In this document: one piece after another, positions 6,464-14,760 of the stretch
How positions within the stretch are numbered: position 1 is the stretch's first letter
Layout: the number at the start of each line of letters is the position of its first letter
Origin: CAYOYH01 sp964408165
GTDB lineage: Bacteria > Patescibacteriota > Saccharimonadia > Saccharimonadales > CAYOYH01
Length of the DNA: 15,475 bases
NCBI GenBank assembly: GCA_964408165.1
Contig: CAYOYH010000018.1
Coordinates: forward strand, 1 to 15,475
Direction of reading: 5' to 3'
The notes under the pieces: generated by a model
Seen by the model: the letters and a program-made list of their open reading frames with translations, nothing else
Told to the model about the DNA's origin: nothing
Database searches by the model: none
Translations under genes and position numbers: made by a program

Positions 6464-6815
6464 CCGTACTTTGCTTATTCCTGAAACCAGCGTTAGCTTG
6501 GCAGGAAAGAAAGCGATCGACCTTAATTTAAGTGATTACTGCTCGTTTAATTTAAGTCGCCTTTTGGCGCATTTCTGGATGGTCGTCAAACGACATCTAG
6601 TTAGCTTGTCTTTGGAAACGCTAAAGCAAAATGCTTGTTCGACGAACCGCTAAATTGTATCAACTCTTTTCAGCCAGGTCAAGTAGAAATACACTCCTCT
6701 CTACCCCTGTTAACCACGCACGCCTTGAACTATTTATTGAGATTCGTCAAATTTCCTGGCGTGCGCTAAGCTCCAACCTCTAGTTCCTATTCCCTGTTTC
6801 CTATTTCCTGGCTCC
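6464..6815. other. Non-coding gap upstream of the LysM-CHAP gene
   Basis: No supported gene. Contents: a hairpin at 6478-6507 with outer stem TTCCTG/CAGGAA and an inner CCA-GC-GTTA-GC-T-TGG, resembling the GTTA-loop hairpins of the R repeats; an 11-bp direct repeat TTAATTTAAGT at 6523-6533 and 6547-6557; a small hairpin CGCC-TTTT-GGCG at 6558-6569; and a widely spaced inverted pair CGCACGCC/GGCGTGCG near 6717-6767. The stretch 6780-6810 is pyrimidine-rich with repeated TTCCTATTCC-like words, just after the mltG stop. I could not place a convincing promoter for the LysM-CHAP gene. Confidence 0.45.
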
Positions 6816-7865
6816 CTACAATCGACAATTCTCAATACAGTATTTGGCAGCATAAGCCTCATGCTCGGCTAGGGTTCTGGAGAAGAAAGTTCGCCCATCG
6901 TCGCCAGAGACAAAAAACAAGTAATCACCCGAGGCAGGATTGGCTACCGCCTCTAGTGCGGTGATGTCGAAATTAGATATCGGTCCTGGTGGCAGGCCAG
7001 TATGCAATCGGGTGTTGTACGGAGAATCAAAATCTACTGTTGGCGGTCTGCCCTCCATGGCGGCAGCGTATCTAAATGTCGGATCAGCTCCTAGCGGCAT
7101 TCCTATTTCAAGCCGTTTCAAAAATACCTGTGCCACCTGTCTTTTGGTCGCAGCATCGGGTACTTCCTCCTGGACTATGGAGGCTAGAGTGATAGCTTCG
7201 TGCAGATTGAGTCCTTGCCTGGATATACCGACCATTATTTCATTGGACAACTGGGCGTAAAACACATCGAATGAATGTTCCACGACGCTCCGAGCAGTGC
7301 TAGCATCCGTCGTTTGGTAAGTTTCTGGAAAAACATAGCCTTCTAGGCTAGCAGACGGCGGTTTATCACGAAAAATCGAGTGGGTGTACTTTGCTGCCAG
7401 AGCTGTTTCTACCTCTGCTGCACTGAAGCCTGATTCCACCAAAGACTTGGCTACTTCGTCCAGTCGCAAACCAGAAGGTATGGTCACTAGACTGGTTTCT
7501 ACTCGACCCTCGAAAAGTATCTGAGCTATCTTCTGTGAGCTAAAAGACGGACTGAGCCGAAAGGTTCCAGCTTGCAAATGCTGATTAGTGCCAAAGTTAT
7601 CGACATGCCAATCGAAAGCTTTGGCATTGCGAACAAGACCTTCGTCGTCCAGTTGCCTGGCGATTTCTGTAGTCGACGAACCGCTAACGATAACCGTTAC
7701 CTGTTCGGAGTAGACATCGCTAACTGGCCTTAGGCTAAGTTGATACCACCACCCAAGACTGAGCAGGCCAACTAAAATGCTCAGCACCACAACACCCAGC
7801 ACTACTGGTAGGGGTTTCTTCCAACTCGATAATTTTTTAGATTTCAAATCGTAACTAAATTTCAC
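6816..7865 (-). CDS. mltG: Endolytic murein transglycosylase MltG
   Basis: MltG cuts nascent glycan strands in the membrane-near wall and sets their length. Visible: a short basic head, one membrane segment (about 20-40, VVLGVVVLSILVGLLSLGWW), a LysM-like region (VTVIVSGSSTTEIARQLDDEG), and the YceG core with YVFPETYQ, ASIVQEEV, VFLKRLEIGMPLGADPTFRYA and SPYNTRLHTGLPPGPISN. The Glu pair 233-234 covers the catalytic Glu position; family members usually read VEKE there, while this one has VQEE. The length of 349 residues is normal. GTG start (7865-7863), overlapping the ruvX 3' end by 11 bases, with GGGAG about 10 bases upstream inside ruvX. Last gene of the operon. Confidence 0.95.
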   Translation of the reverse strand: MKFSYDLKSKKLSSWKKPLPVVLGVVVLSILVGLLSLGWWYQLSLRPVSDVYSEQVTVIVSGSSTTEIARQLDDEGLVRNAKAFDWHVDNFGTNQHLQAGTFRLSPSFSSQKIAQILFEGRVETSLVTIPSGLRLDEVAKSLVESGFSAAEVETALAAKYTHSIFRDKPPSASLEGYVFPETYQTTDASTARSVVEHSFDVFYAQLSNEIMVGISRQGLNLHEAITLASIVQEEVPDAATKRQVAQVFLKRLEIGMPLGADPTFRYAAAMEGRPPTVDFDSPYNTRLHTGLPPGPISNFDITALEAVANPASGDYLFFVSGDDGRTFFSRTLAEHEAYAAKYCIENCRL

Positions 7866-8292
7866 GCAGATTACTCCCTAGGTAGTCGTCCAGTATAGCT
7901 GCTGCTGCGAACATATCAACATCGCCCTTTTTGAAGCTACCGCGTGCACCTAGTGATTTCTCGGCTTCTATGGAAGTTAGCGATTCGTCCTGAAAAACGA
8001 CCTCATGGCCAGTTTTAGTGCTTAGCTGGCTGGCAAAATCCCGCACTTCTTTGGACTGAGCAGTTTCCCTGCCTTCCATGTTGCGCGGTAACCCAACAAT
8101 CAGTCGGAGCGGTCGATGCTGGGCTATCAATTGATCGATGCGTATCCAAAGGCCTGATTTGGTATCGATGGTTTCTAGCGGTTCGGGTAATCTAGCTATC
8201 AAATTGGCTCTGGCTACACCGATGCGAACCTTGCCATAATCAAACCCCAGAATATCGCCATTTTCTGGTTCACTGCTTGCTGGCTGGTTCAC
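7855..8292 (-). CDS. ruvX: RuvX/YqgF pre-16S rRNA maturation nuclease
   Basis: A 145-residue RNase-H-fold protein of the YqgF family, known for processing the 5' end of 16S rRNA and related to Holliday-junction resolvases. Motifs: GFDYGKVRIGVA (first catalytic Asp, residue 18), LIVGLPRNMEG, FQDESLTSIEAE (acidic pair), and DMFAAAAILDDYL near the end. The start is GTG (8292-8290), overlapping the stop of the gene before it in GTGA. It sits between an envelope gene and mltG; the ruvX-mltG pairing is common in bacteria. Confidence 0.94.
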   Translation of the reverse strand: MNQPASSEPENGDILGFDYGKVRIGVARANLIARLPEPLETIDTKSGLWIRIDQLIAQHRPLRLIVGLPRNMEGRETAQSKEVRDFASQLSTKTGHEVVFQDESLTSIEAEKSLGARGSFKKGDVDMFAAAAILDDYLGSNLREI

Positions 8293-9917
8293 CGCGGGCT
8301 CTGCTCAGAAACTTCTACAACTATTGTGGTTTTGGACACGCCCGGTACTTTGTTGACCCAGAACGGCGAGAGTTTAATCTCGCTACCAACTACCCCCGGT
8401 ATTTCATCTATTATCGACTTAGCTTCGCTGAAGCGTTTACCACTTATCTGCTCTGCCAACGCACTGATATCAATGTTCGGCCCGATTATGCCAACGGTGC
8501 GCAGACGAAAGCCAAATTGCCCCTCTGCAGGGTCTTGTTGCAATTCATAAGAAGCGTCCGACAAGCCGTTGTCGTAAATAGATTGAGTGCTGGTGTCAAT
8601 TTCCAGTTCTTGAAAGTTCTTCAACAGTGCTTGTAGGTCGCCTTTGCTAACGCCTACCTCTGTGAATGTTATCTCAGCACTAAGCACCGCCCTCTCCCCA
8701 GCTTCGCCAACGGCTGGAACACTGGTAACCTCGCCAACACTGAACTCAAAAGTACCCTCCATGGCAACCAATCCATCACCGAAAAGTGCAGTCATCTCGC
8801 CTCTTTCTTTGAAGTAATCTCTGGTATCCAAATCGGCTTTGGCTTTATCGAAATCTTCCTGGGAAACTACTTTTTCAATTTCGTCGGTGCCACCCGCTAG
8901 TTGCTCGCCCACTCCTGAAACAAAGTTGCCAAAACCAGATATTGAATACGCCGTACCGGCAGCCAAATTATAGTGTCCACCAGCAGCTGCGGCTACTACC
9001 GTAACTAATGCGGTGCCCGGAGTAGAACAGCCACCACCGTCAAATGTGCCACCGGGGACATCAACAGCTGCGGTGGAGAAGAAGTTTAGTCCGCCCGAAG
9101 AAGTGAAAGCTGTGCCAGCCGGCACAGTAATGACTGTCGAGCTGTCGCAGTTTCGCACAGTAATATCACCCGACGCCTCGAAACCAACATTGGCTTCCCC
9201 CGTAGCCTCGAAATCTGTCGTGACCGTCCTTTTCATTTCTTTGATGATGCCTTTGAGTATCTTCTCCTCCAGGTCGCTACTTTCTATCTTAGTGTCAACG
9301 GTGTAATCAATTACTGTTTCTAACCGTGAAGTCTGCGCCGATATATTTATATCGGCTTCAGGTGCTATCCAAAAAGCCCACCACCAAGTCGCAGCTAAAA
9401 GTACTGCGCCGACAGACCCCAGTATCAACTTCAGTCGGAAGCGTTCAAAATTCGGAATTTTGAAAAGCTTTTTGCCTGCTTCATCAGATTTTTTAGCTTT
9501 GCCTGTTGTTTGGTCAGCCGTCTTCGTCACCGATTCAGCGACAACCGCTCCGCCAGCTAGATCGCCAACCATTGTTTTTGGATCCAGATCAGACAAATCG
9601 CCTTCGATGACAGTATCCTCGCCACTCGGAACTTCCGGTGCTTCGGGTAGATATGGCTTCGATTGTAGGTTTTTGGCGATATGCAAACCTAATCCGCCAG
9701 CTATCATCAGCAGCGCTGAATCGTTAGTGATCAGCACCACTCTTTTCTGGCTGTCCTCGGCGGCACGCTTAAGGAGTCTGGCATTTACCGCACTCAAAAG
9801 TACAATCGAGCGCTTCGGTGGCACCAAAGCTACAATCTTGGCTTTAGAGCCTTTCAATTTCTCGATGATGGCGGTGATGTCGTCTTCGACATCGATGTAG
9901 ATAACATCTTTTTTCAT
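8289..9917 (-). CDS. Baseplate-J-like membrane-anchored surface protein
   Basis: A 542-residue protein with a cytoplasmic N-terminal domain (1-90, YIDVEDDITAIIEKLKGSKA, then RVVLITNDSALLMIAGGLGL, which looks like an alternating beta/alpha fold), an acidic and Thr/Lys-rich linker (95-150), one membrane segment (163-184, rich in Trp) and a large exported part. The exported part includes ITVRNCDSSTVITVPAGTAF, which resembles the entry strand of baseplate J/gp47 domains, with PAGTAF, VPGG and AAGGHYNLAAGT repeats. Two Cys (NCDSS and GGCSTP) may pair outside. It overlaps pilM upstream (ATGA) and ruvX downstream (GTGA). It may take the place of PilN/PilO beside the PilM-like ATPase, but that is inference. 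The J-like assignment is by motif resemblance only. Confidence 0.68.
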   Translation of the reverse strand: MKKDVIYIDVEDDITAIIEKLKGSKAKIVALVPPKRSIVLLSAVNARLLKRAAEDSQKRVVLITNDSALLMIAGGLGLHIAKNLQSKPYLPEAPEVPSGEDTVIEGDLSDLDPKTMVGDLAGGAVVAESVTKTADQTTGKAKKSDEAGKKLFKIPNFERFRLKLILGSVGAVLLAATWWWAFWIAPEADINISAQTSRLETVIDYTVDTKIESSDLEEKILKGIIKEMKRTVTTDFEATGEANVGFEASGDITVRNCDSSTVITVPAGTAFTSSGGLNFFSTAAVDVPGGTFDGGGCSTPGTALVTVVAAAAGGHYNLAAGTAYSISGFGNFVSGVGEQLAGGTDEIEKVVSQEDFDKAKADLDTRDYFKERGEMTALFGDGLVAMEGTFEFSVGEVTSVPAVGEAGERAVLSAEITFTEVGVSKGDLQALLKNFQELEIDTSTQSIYDNGLSDASYELQQDPAEGQFGFRLRTVGIIGPNIDISALAEQISGKRFSEAKSIIDEIPGVVGSEIKLSPFWVNKVPGVSKTTIVVEVSEQSPR

Positions 9918-11194
9918 ATTTTCAACATCTTGTTTAATTTTTCAGTGACTGTTTTGTCCGTTTCATCGTCAGCTAGAGTATCATAGCCAACCCGAAGCAA
10001 ACCCATAGCGGTTATGAAGGTATGGTCTTTTATTTTACCGCTAGAGTCAATAATTTTATCAACTTGAGCTGGGTTGATGTGTTGAACGTTGGGTTTGCGA
10101 GTGAAGGGCAGTTCTCTATACCAGTCTTCTTCCTCCAGGGCTTCGTAGAGCAACTTCAGACTTGAGCCGCCACCACAAAGTAGTATTTTGTTCGGCAAAT
10201 GATCCAGCTTATCGAATTCACTCAGCGCTAGTTCTACACCGCTAAGCCAGACATCCAGAACCTTCCTTAGGCTTTTTTTGGCTCTGACCTCAATCTCCTC
10301 ATCTAGCTCGCCGTGATCAATTTGTAGTTTTAGTTTTTCGGCGTCTTCAAAGTTCATATCTAGATCGTTAGCAATGTTGCGGGTAAAAACCCGCCCGCCA
10401 ATGCCGAACATTTTAGTGCCCTCAACGCCACCATCATCTACCACCGCAATGTCGGTAGTACCGCCGCCGACATCTATTAAAATGGCGCTGAAATTGGTGC
10501 TAGAATCCGTGCCTACAACAGATCTGGCAACAGCGAATGGTTCAGCCGCTACTGCCACTAAATCAAGGTCTAGATCTGAAGCAGTTTTTTCCAGCGCGCC
10601 AATGTGTATTTGCGGTGCAAAAGCCGTAAAAAGCTGTATGGCAACATCTTTGCCGGTAAAACCTACGGGATTGCTAATTTTATAGCCATCGCTTTGTATT
10701 GAAACTAAGGCGCTGTTTACTAGCTTGATGTCTAAATCTTCGTTGCCGGTTTCCCATTTGAGCTGTGAACGAGCCTGCTCATAGGCTCGTTTTTGCACTT
10801 TGTCAATAATCATCTCCATCTCTGGCAGAGTAATTTCTCGGTCGCCATCTGGTCGTTTGTAGTGAATAGTACTGGTGGTGCCTTTCACTAGCTCGCCAGC
10901 AATGCCAATAATCGTCTGCCGAGCGCTGACACCAGCTTGGTTTTCGGCTTCTTCCAGCGCTTTATCGCAGTTCCCTGCCACCGCAGCAATATCGGAAATA
11001 GCACCAGAGTGCATGTCGCTCAGCTTTTGGTGTTGCCGGCCGACACCAAGTATTTCTATGTTATCGCCATTCATCTTGGCCACCAAAGCCTTGACGTACT
11101 CGGTACCAATATCCAGCGCGACAATGAAGCTGGCCTGCTGGGTTCGTTGCCTGTCGATATTTGTTTTTAGTCGTTTTAATTTATCGAAAACCAT
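9914..11194 (-). CDS. PilM/FtsA-like actin-fold ATPase
   Basis: A 426-residue protein of the actin/FtsA/PilM ATPase fold. Visible: phosphate-1 loop (IVALDIGTEYVKAL near 25), the SHS2-like insert (QTIIGIAGELVKG onward), phosphate-2 loop (ILIDVGGGTTDIAVV), the connecting segment MFGIGGRVFTRNIA, and the adenosine motif ILLCGGGSSL. In pilus systems PilM recruits PilN at the inner face of the membrane, and FtsA does the same for FtsZ. The next gene encodes a single-pass membrane protein, which supports a PilM-like role; no FtsZ lies nearby. The C-terminus (TDKTVTEKLNKMLKI) is a possible amphipathic helix. ATG start at 11194; TATAAT lies eight bases upstream, so the mRNA is probably leaderless. First gene of the four-gene operon. 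Confidence 0.85.
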   Translation of the reverse strand: MVFDKLKRLKTNIDRQRTQQASFIVALDIGTEYVKALVAKMNGDNIEILGVGRQHQKLSDMHSGAISDIAAVAGNCDKALEEAENQAGVSARQTIIGIAGELVKGTTSTIHYKRPDGDREITLPEMEMIIDKVQKRAYEQARSQLKWETGNEDLDIKLVNSALVSIQSDGYKISNPVGFTGKDVAIQLFTAFAPQIHIGALEKTASDLDLDLVAVAAEPFAVARSVVGTDSSTNFSAILIDVGGGTTDIAVVDDGGVEGTKMFGIGGRVFTRNIANDLDMNFEDAEKLKLQIDHGELDEEIEVRAKKSLRKVLDVWLSGVELALSEFDKLDHLPNKILLCGGGSSLKLLYEALEEEDWYRELPFTRKPNVQHINPAQVDKIIDSSGKIKDHTFITAMGLLRVGYDTLADDETDKTVTEKLNKMLKI

Positions 11195-11202
11195 CTATAG
11201 CT

Positions 11203-11208
11203 ATTATA
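11203..11208 (-). promoter_or_regulatory. -10 box of the pilM-J-ruvX-mltG operon
   Basis: A perfect TATAAT ends eight bases before the ATG of the pilM-like gene. Transcription should start at or next to the ATG. The -35 region (TAGAAA at 17-base spacing) is poor, and a near-perfect 16-bp palindrome AAAACGCT/AGTGTTTT (11213-11228) covers the spacer, so an activator or repressor may act there. Confidence 0.55.
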
Positions 11209-11478
11209 CCGCAAAACGCTAGTGTTTTCTACTCGAGCTACCCCTGTTGCGCAGGAGATTCCTATGAACGGGGTACTCCCCCTTGCGTGTTGGTAGAAGA
11301 ATTAATGTTTTTCCAAATATAACTGTGGTGGCTCGAACATCTCTGGATTTGAAAATCTGCTACAGGATTCCCTAAGTAAAAACTTTGGGATTGGAATTCA
11401 GGCTTTGATTTCCAAATTAATTCTAAGATACCGAAAAGTTCTATTGCTGTTGCGAGGTCGTGTAAATTATATAACTTA
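11209..11478. other. Gap between alaS and the pilM operon
   Basis: It holds the palindrome at 11213-11228 and a larger hairpin at 11235-11278, with GAG-C-TACCCC paired to GGGGTA-CTC around an inner AGGA-GAT-TCCT. No T-run follows on the minus strand, but this hairpin may end the mnmA-alaS transcript. From 11306 to 11482 on the plus strand a frame without ATG stays open. I do not call it a gene. Confidence 0.4.
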
Positions 11479-13362
11479 CTAGACTAGTTCGGCTTTGATT
11501 CTTCGAATACCGGCTGCCGATGATTGCTCTTTGACTATTTTAAAAACCTTGCCATTTTTACCGAGTTCTGAGGTGCGCTCAACATGTGGGCCACCGCATA
11601 TTTCAAAGCTGAAATTCTCGCCATCTTTGTTCGCCATCTGGTAAACCTTCACTTTTTCGCCGTAAGTATCGCCAAAAGCACCCAGAACCTTCCTTTTCAA
11701 AGCCTCGGCGGTAGGAATTTCCTGAAAATCCACCAGCAAATCGTTACCTATCTGCTCATTAACTATTTTTTCCACCTCGGCAATTTGTTCTGGAGTCATT
11801 TTCTGAGGGTGCTCAAAGTCAAACCGCAGTCGCTCCTCGGTGATATTGCTACCGCGCTGCAAAACATGGTCACCCAGCACCATTTTCAAAGCTTTATACA
11901 TCAGATGTGTTGCCGTGTGATATTTCTTGTGAATGTCTGTCTGACCACCCAAACCACCCTTAAACTGACCTTTAGTGGCAGTGCGCGAACGCTCCCGCTG
12001 CTGCTTCATTAACTTGTCAAAATCTGTCTGCCAGCTTTTGGCTATTGGAATATTTAACGAAGAAGCCTGTTCCACGCTTAGCTCGCCAGGAAAGCCGTAA
12101 GTATCGTGCAGTTTAAAAATATTTTCACCAGTCAGCTCGCCGTCCACCTCTTTTTCAAAAACACGAACACCGGTGCGAAGAGTCTGACGAAAAACCGACT
12201 CTTCGTTGGCTAGGATCCTAGATACATCTTCTCCCCGCTCAGACATCTCTGCAAAATCCTCCTTGTACAAATCTACAACCAGCGGAATTATTTGCTCGCA
12301 AAGCCGGGATTCCAACCCTAGCTGATGCGCCTTCAGCACCGCCCGACGCACTAGCCGTCTAGCTACATAACCTTGTTCTTTATTGCTAGGCGTTACACCG
12401 TCCAGCGCCAGCCAAGTGGCGGCTCGCAGATGGTCGGCAATGACCCGCATGGCTTCGACATTGTCTGGGTACGATTTACCTGTAAACTCTTGTAGTTTTT
12501 CAATAATCGGCCAAAGCGAGCTTATTTTGAAGATGTCTGGTTCATTCAGTTTGGCGGCAGCTATTCTTTCTAATCCCCCACCAAAGTCGACATTTTTCTT
12601 CGGCAACGGCCGGAAGCCGTCTTCGGTAGCCAAATACTCCATAAACACCGAGTTGCCAATTTCCAAAAAACGACCACAGTCGCAGTTCGGGTGGCAGTTT
12701 TCACCATAAGATTTATTGTGCTCTACGGTGTCAAAGAGATAGAAAACTTCACTGTCCGGGCCGCCTAGCTCGCCCACTGGCATATTTTTTGGTTCGCCAC
12801 TACGGCTCCACCAGTTTTTGGAAGCATCGTAGTAAAATATCCGCTCGCCCGGGCGCATACCGCGCTGATAGCCGTCTTCTTCGCTACCGATGTCGGCAAT
12901 CTTGGCGCTCAAGCCCTGCTCTTTCAATAAATTCTGCCAAATAGTAGCCGACTCCTCGTCTCTGGGAATACTGTTGGCTTCATCGCCACTAAAGCAGGTG
13001 ATGTAAATCTTCTCTGGATCCAGCCCAACTTCGCCGACTAGAAATTCCCAAAACCACGGCAGTTGCTCGGCCTTAAAATAATCGCCCAGACTCCAGTTGC
13101 CCAGCATTTCAAAAAAAGTGGTGTGGCGGTTGTCGCCAACTTCTTCTATGTCCTCAGCGCGCAGACAGGTCTGTGAATTCACCAGCCGAACACCTTGAGG
13201 GTGCGCCTCGCCTAGTAAATACTGAATAAGCGGCTGCATGCCAGAGCCAGTAAAAAGCGTCGTCGGATCGTCATGAGGCACCAGATTTGCCCTCGGAATG
13301 ACCGCATGGCCTTTTTTCTTAAAAAAATCCAAATAAAGTTGGCGAATTTCCTGTATCGTCAT
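11479..13362 (-). CDS. alaS: Alanyl-tRNA synthetase, short form without C-Ala domain
   Basis: Charges tRNA-Ala. Class II catalytic core at the N-terminus: LYLDFFKKKGH, TTLFTGSGMQPL (motif 1 region), NRHTTFFEMLGNWSLGDYFK (motif 2), and FGGGLERIAA (motif 3). The tRNA-binding middle follows (DHLRAATWLALDGVTPSNKEQGYVARRLVRRAV). The editing domain at the C-terminus keeps its zinc-type ligands: HTATH (H482, H486) and CGGPHVERT (C589, H593). At 627 residues it stops after the editing domain, about 250 residues shorter than E. coli AlaRS, and lacks the DHHA1/C-Ala part. The ending (AAGIRRIKAELV) looks natural, not frameshifted. ATG start, 21 bases after mnmA stops, with an extended -10 inside that gap. 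Confidence 0.96.
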   Translation of the reverse strand: MTIQEIRQLYLDFFKKKGHAVIPRANLVPHDDPTTLFTGSGMQPLIQYLLGEAHPQGVRLVNSQTCLRAEDIEEVGDNRHTTFFEMLGNWSLGDYFKAEQLPWFWEFLVGEVGLDPEKIYITCFSGDEANSIPRDEESATIWQNLLKEQGLSAKIADIGSEEDGYQRGMRPGERIFYYDASKNWWSRSGEPKNMPVGELGGPDSEVFYLFDTVEHNKSYGENCHPNCDCGRFLEIGNSVFMEYLATEDGFRPLPKKNVDFGGGLERIAAAKLNEPDIFKISSLWPIIEKLQEFTGKSYPDNVEAMRVIADHLRAATWLALDGVTPSNKEQGYVARRLVRRAVLKAHQLGLESRLCEQIIPLVVDLYKEDFAEMSERGEDVSRILANEESVFRQTLRTGVRVFEKEVDGELTGENIFKLHDTYGFPGELSVEQASSLNIPIAKSWQTDFDKLMKQQRERSRTATKGQFKGGLGGQTDIHKKYHTATHLMYKALKMVLGDHVLQRGSNITEERLRFDFEHPQKMTPEQIAEVEKIVNEQIGNDLLVDFQEIPTAEALKRKVLGAFGDTYGEKVKVYQMANKDGENFSFEICGGPHVERTSELGKNGKVFKIVKEQSSAAGIRRIKAELV

Positions 13363-13372
13363 AATACTAAAT

Positions 13373-13381
13373 ATTGTAACA
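13373..13381 (-). promoter_or_regulatory. Extended -10 promoter of alaS
   Basis: TGT-TACAAT on the minus strand ends 10 bases before the alaS ATG and lies in the short mnmA-alaS gap. It would allow alaS to be transcribed on its own with almost no leader, besides read-through from mnmA. No Shine-Dalgarno sequence is present. Confidence 0.4.
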
Positions 13382-13383
13382 GA

Positions 13384-14481
13384 TTAGCCGTGTTTAACAT
13401 CAGTAATTATCCCGCCGCCAACCACTCTATCGCCCTCATAAATCACTGCCGATTGACCGGGGGTAATCGCCTTGAGTGGTTGATAGAGTTTCAGGGTAAC
13501 ATCAGCTGTGCGCTGTGATTTGCGAGGCTGTTCGTCGCCGGGCTTTAATAATTCACAGGCTTCTGTTTTGGAGCGGTATCTTATGGCGACTTCATACTTC
13601 TTGGCAATTTCTGGCTGATCGTTAATCCAATGAATATCTTTGATGGCAAATTCGCTACTCCAAAGCTCCTGGTCATCTAGGTCTGTAGTAACGAAAATCG
13701 TGTTGGTATCCATGTCCTTCTTGACCACATAGTACGGTAGCCCGCCACCAACACCGAGGCCTTGGCGTTGGCCGATAGTGTAGTAAATAGCCCCAGAATG
13801 TTGCCCAACCTCTACTCCGTTCTGATCGACAATTGGCCCTGGTGTAATGTCGGTTACATACTCGTCCAAAAAACTGCGTATCCCTACCTCACCGACAAAA
13901 CAAATACCCTGTGAATCTTCTTTTTCAGCCGTCACTAGGCCGCGTTTTTTGGCTTCTTCGCGTACGGCAGTTTTTTTCATTTCGCCTATAGGCATGAGTG
14001 TACGGCGCAGGGCTTTTTCTGGCACGCGGTAGAGGAAATAACTCTGGTCTTTACTGGCATCAACTCCTTTCAATAGTTTTCCGTCCTGCGAGCGAGCATA
14101 GTGTCCAGTGGCGATAAAATCGGCGCCTTTCTCCAGGGCTGTTTCTAGAAATACCTTAAATTTAATCTCTTGGTTGCACATAACATCTGGGTTCGGAGTG
14201 CGCCCAGCTTGGTATTCTGCGAGCATATAGTCGACTACTTTTTGCTTGTATTCTTTCTGGAAATCGAACACTTCAAATGGCAAATCAAGCTGAGCTGCGA
14301 CAGCATTGGCGTCGGTTATATCTTGCTCCCAGGGGCACTCAAAACCTGCAAAATTTTGCGTCCAGTTTTTCATATACACGCCGGTAACGTCGTAGCCCTG
14401 CTCTTTTAGCAGTGCCGCGCTCAGTGAAGAATCCACCCCGCCGCTCATACCGACAAATATTTTTTTACCTCGCGCTTGCAT
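13384..14481 (-). CDS. mnmA: tRNA-specific 2-thiouridylase MnmA
   Basis: Adds sulfur to U34 of tRNA-Lys, -Glu and -Gln, using ATP and a persulfide relay. The P-loop SGGVDSS (13-19) binds ATP. The catalytic Cys pair is C102 (NPDVMCNQEIKF) and C194 (DSQGICFVGE). Other family marks are GVYMKNW, ATGHYAR, KDQSYFLY and the C-terminal beta barrel from GQRQGLGVGGGLPYYV to the end. Length is 365 residues, normal. ATG start at 14481, with an extended -10 eight bases upstream and no Shine-Dalgarno sequence, so the mRNA is probably leaderless. alaS follows after 21 bases, making a translation-related pair. Confidence 0.96.
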   Translation of the reverse strand: MQARGKKIFVGMSGGVDSSLSAALLKEQGYDVTGVYMKNWTQNFAGFECPWEQDITDANAVAAQLDLPFEVFDFQKEYKQKVVDYMLAEYQAGRTPNPDVMCNQEIKFKVFLETALEKGADFIATGHYARSQDGKLLKGVDASKDQSYFLYRVPEKALRRTLMPIGEMKKTAVREEAKKRGLVTAEKEDSQGICFVGEVGIRSFLDEYVTDITPGPIVDQNGVEVGQHSGAIYYTIGQRQGLGVGGGLPYYVVKKDMDTNTIFVTTDLDDQELWSSEFAIKDIHWINDQPEIAKKYEVAIRYRSKTEACELLKPGDEQPRKSQRTADVTLKLYQPLKAITPGQSAVIYEGDRVVGGGIITDVKHG

Positions 14482-14489
14482 ACTATTTC

Positions 14490-14498
14490 AGTGTAACA
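14490..14498 (-). promoter_or_regulatory. Extended -10 promoter of mnmA-alaS
   Basis: TGT-TACACT on the minus strand ends eight bases before the mnmA ATG. There is no clear -35. The spacing predicts transcription starting at or within a base or two of the ATG. Confidence 0.45.
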
Positions 14499-14571
14499 CC
14501 TATGCAAATCATTCCTGCTTATATTTTGCTACGACATAAAATCTGCACTACAGCATAACTTCCACCCCAAT

Positions 14572-14760
14572 AATGAACCTCCCCGAGCTAACGCACGGGG
14601 TACCATTTCAATTCAAGCTTCGTTTGTCCGACATCTTCTTTGCCTTGGTTTTCGATATAGACTAGTTCCTGCAACAGAAGATGCCGGAAAGGCTCTCCCG
14701 CCCACGGGCTAACGCCCGGGGAAAGACAGAGAACATTATACCAAACTGTCCGGCCGGACA
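14572..14760 (-). repeat. Dispersed structured repeat, copy R2
   Basis: The 189-bp second copy of the repeat at 3234-3432, same orientation. Hairpin 1 is at 14581-14600, the long-range pair at 14632-14639 with 14676-14683, and hairpin 2 at 14705-14718. It has one CAATT unit before the CAAGC junction where R1 has three. The extended -10 TGG-TATAAT (14743-14735) faces leftward into the repeat. The R1 microprotein frame continues here for the shared part, but its ATG is CTG and its tail reads KWYPVR before TAG. R2 lies between mnmA and the PaaX/Cas2-like gene, and its right end runs into a long palindrome. Confidence 0.85.

Noticed and set aside
8645..8654. Another GCTAACGC repeat motif
   Set aside because: It lies inside the coding sequence of the baseplate-J-like gene without a surrounding stem, so it is probably chance.
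11330..11375. tRNA-like segment (CTCGAAC, and TTTGAAAA resembling a Phe anticodon loop)
   Set aside because: The order of the arms is wrong for a tRNA on either strand, and no acceptor stem is formed.
11306..11482. Plus-strand open frame in the alaS-pilM gap
   Set aside because: Fifty-eight codons without ATG or GTG at the start, no ribosome site, overlaps the alaS stop, and the peptide is not recognised. It could be a gene remnant, but nothing confirms it.
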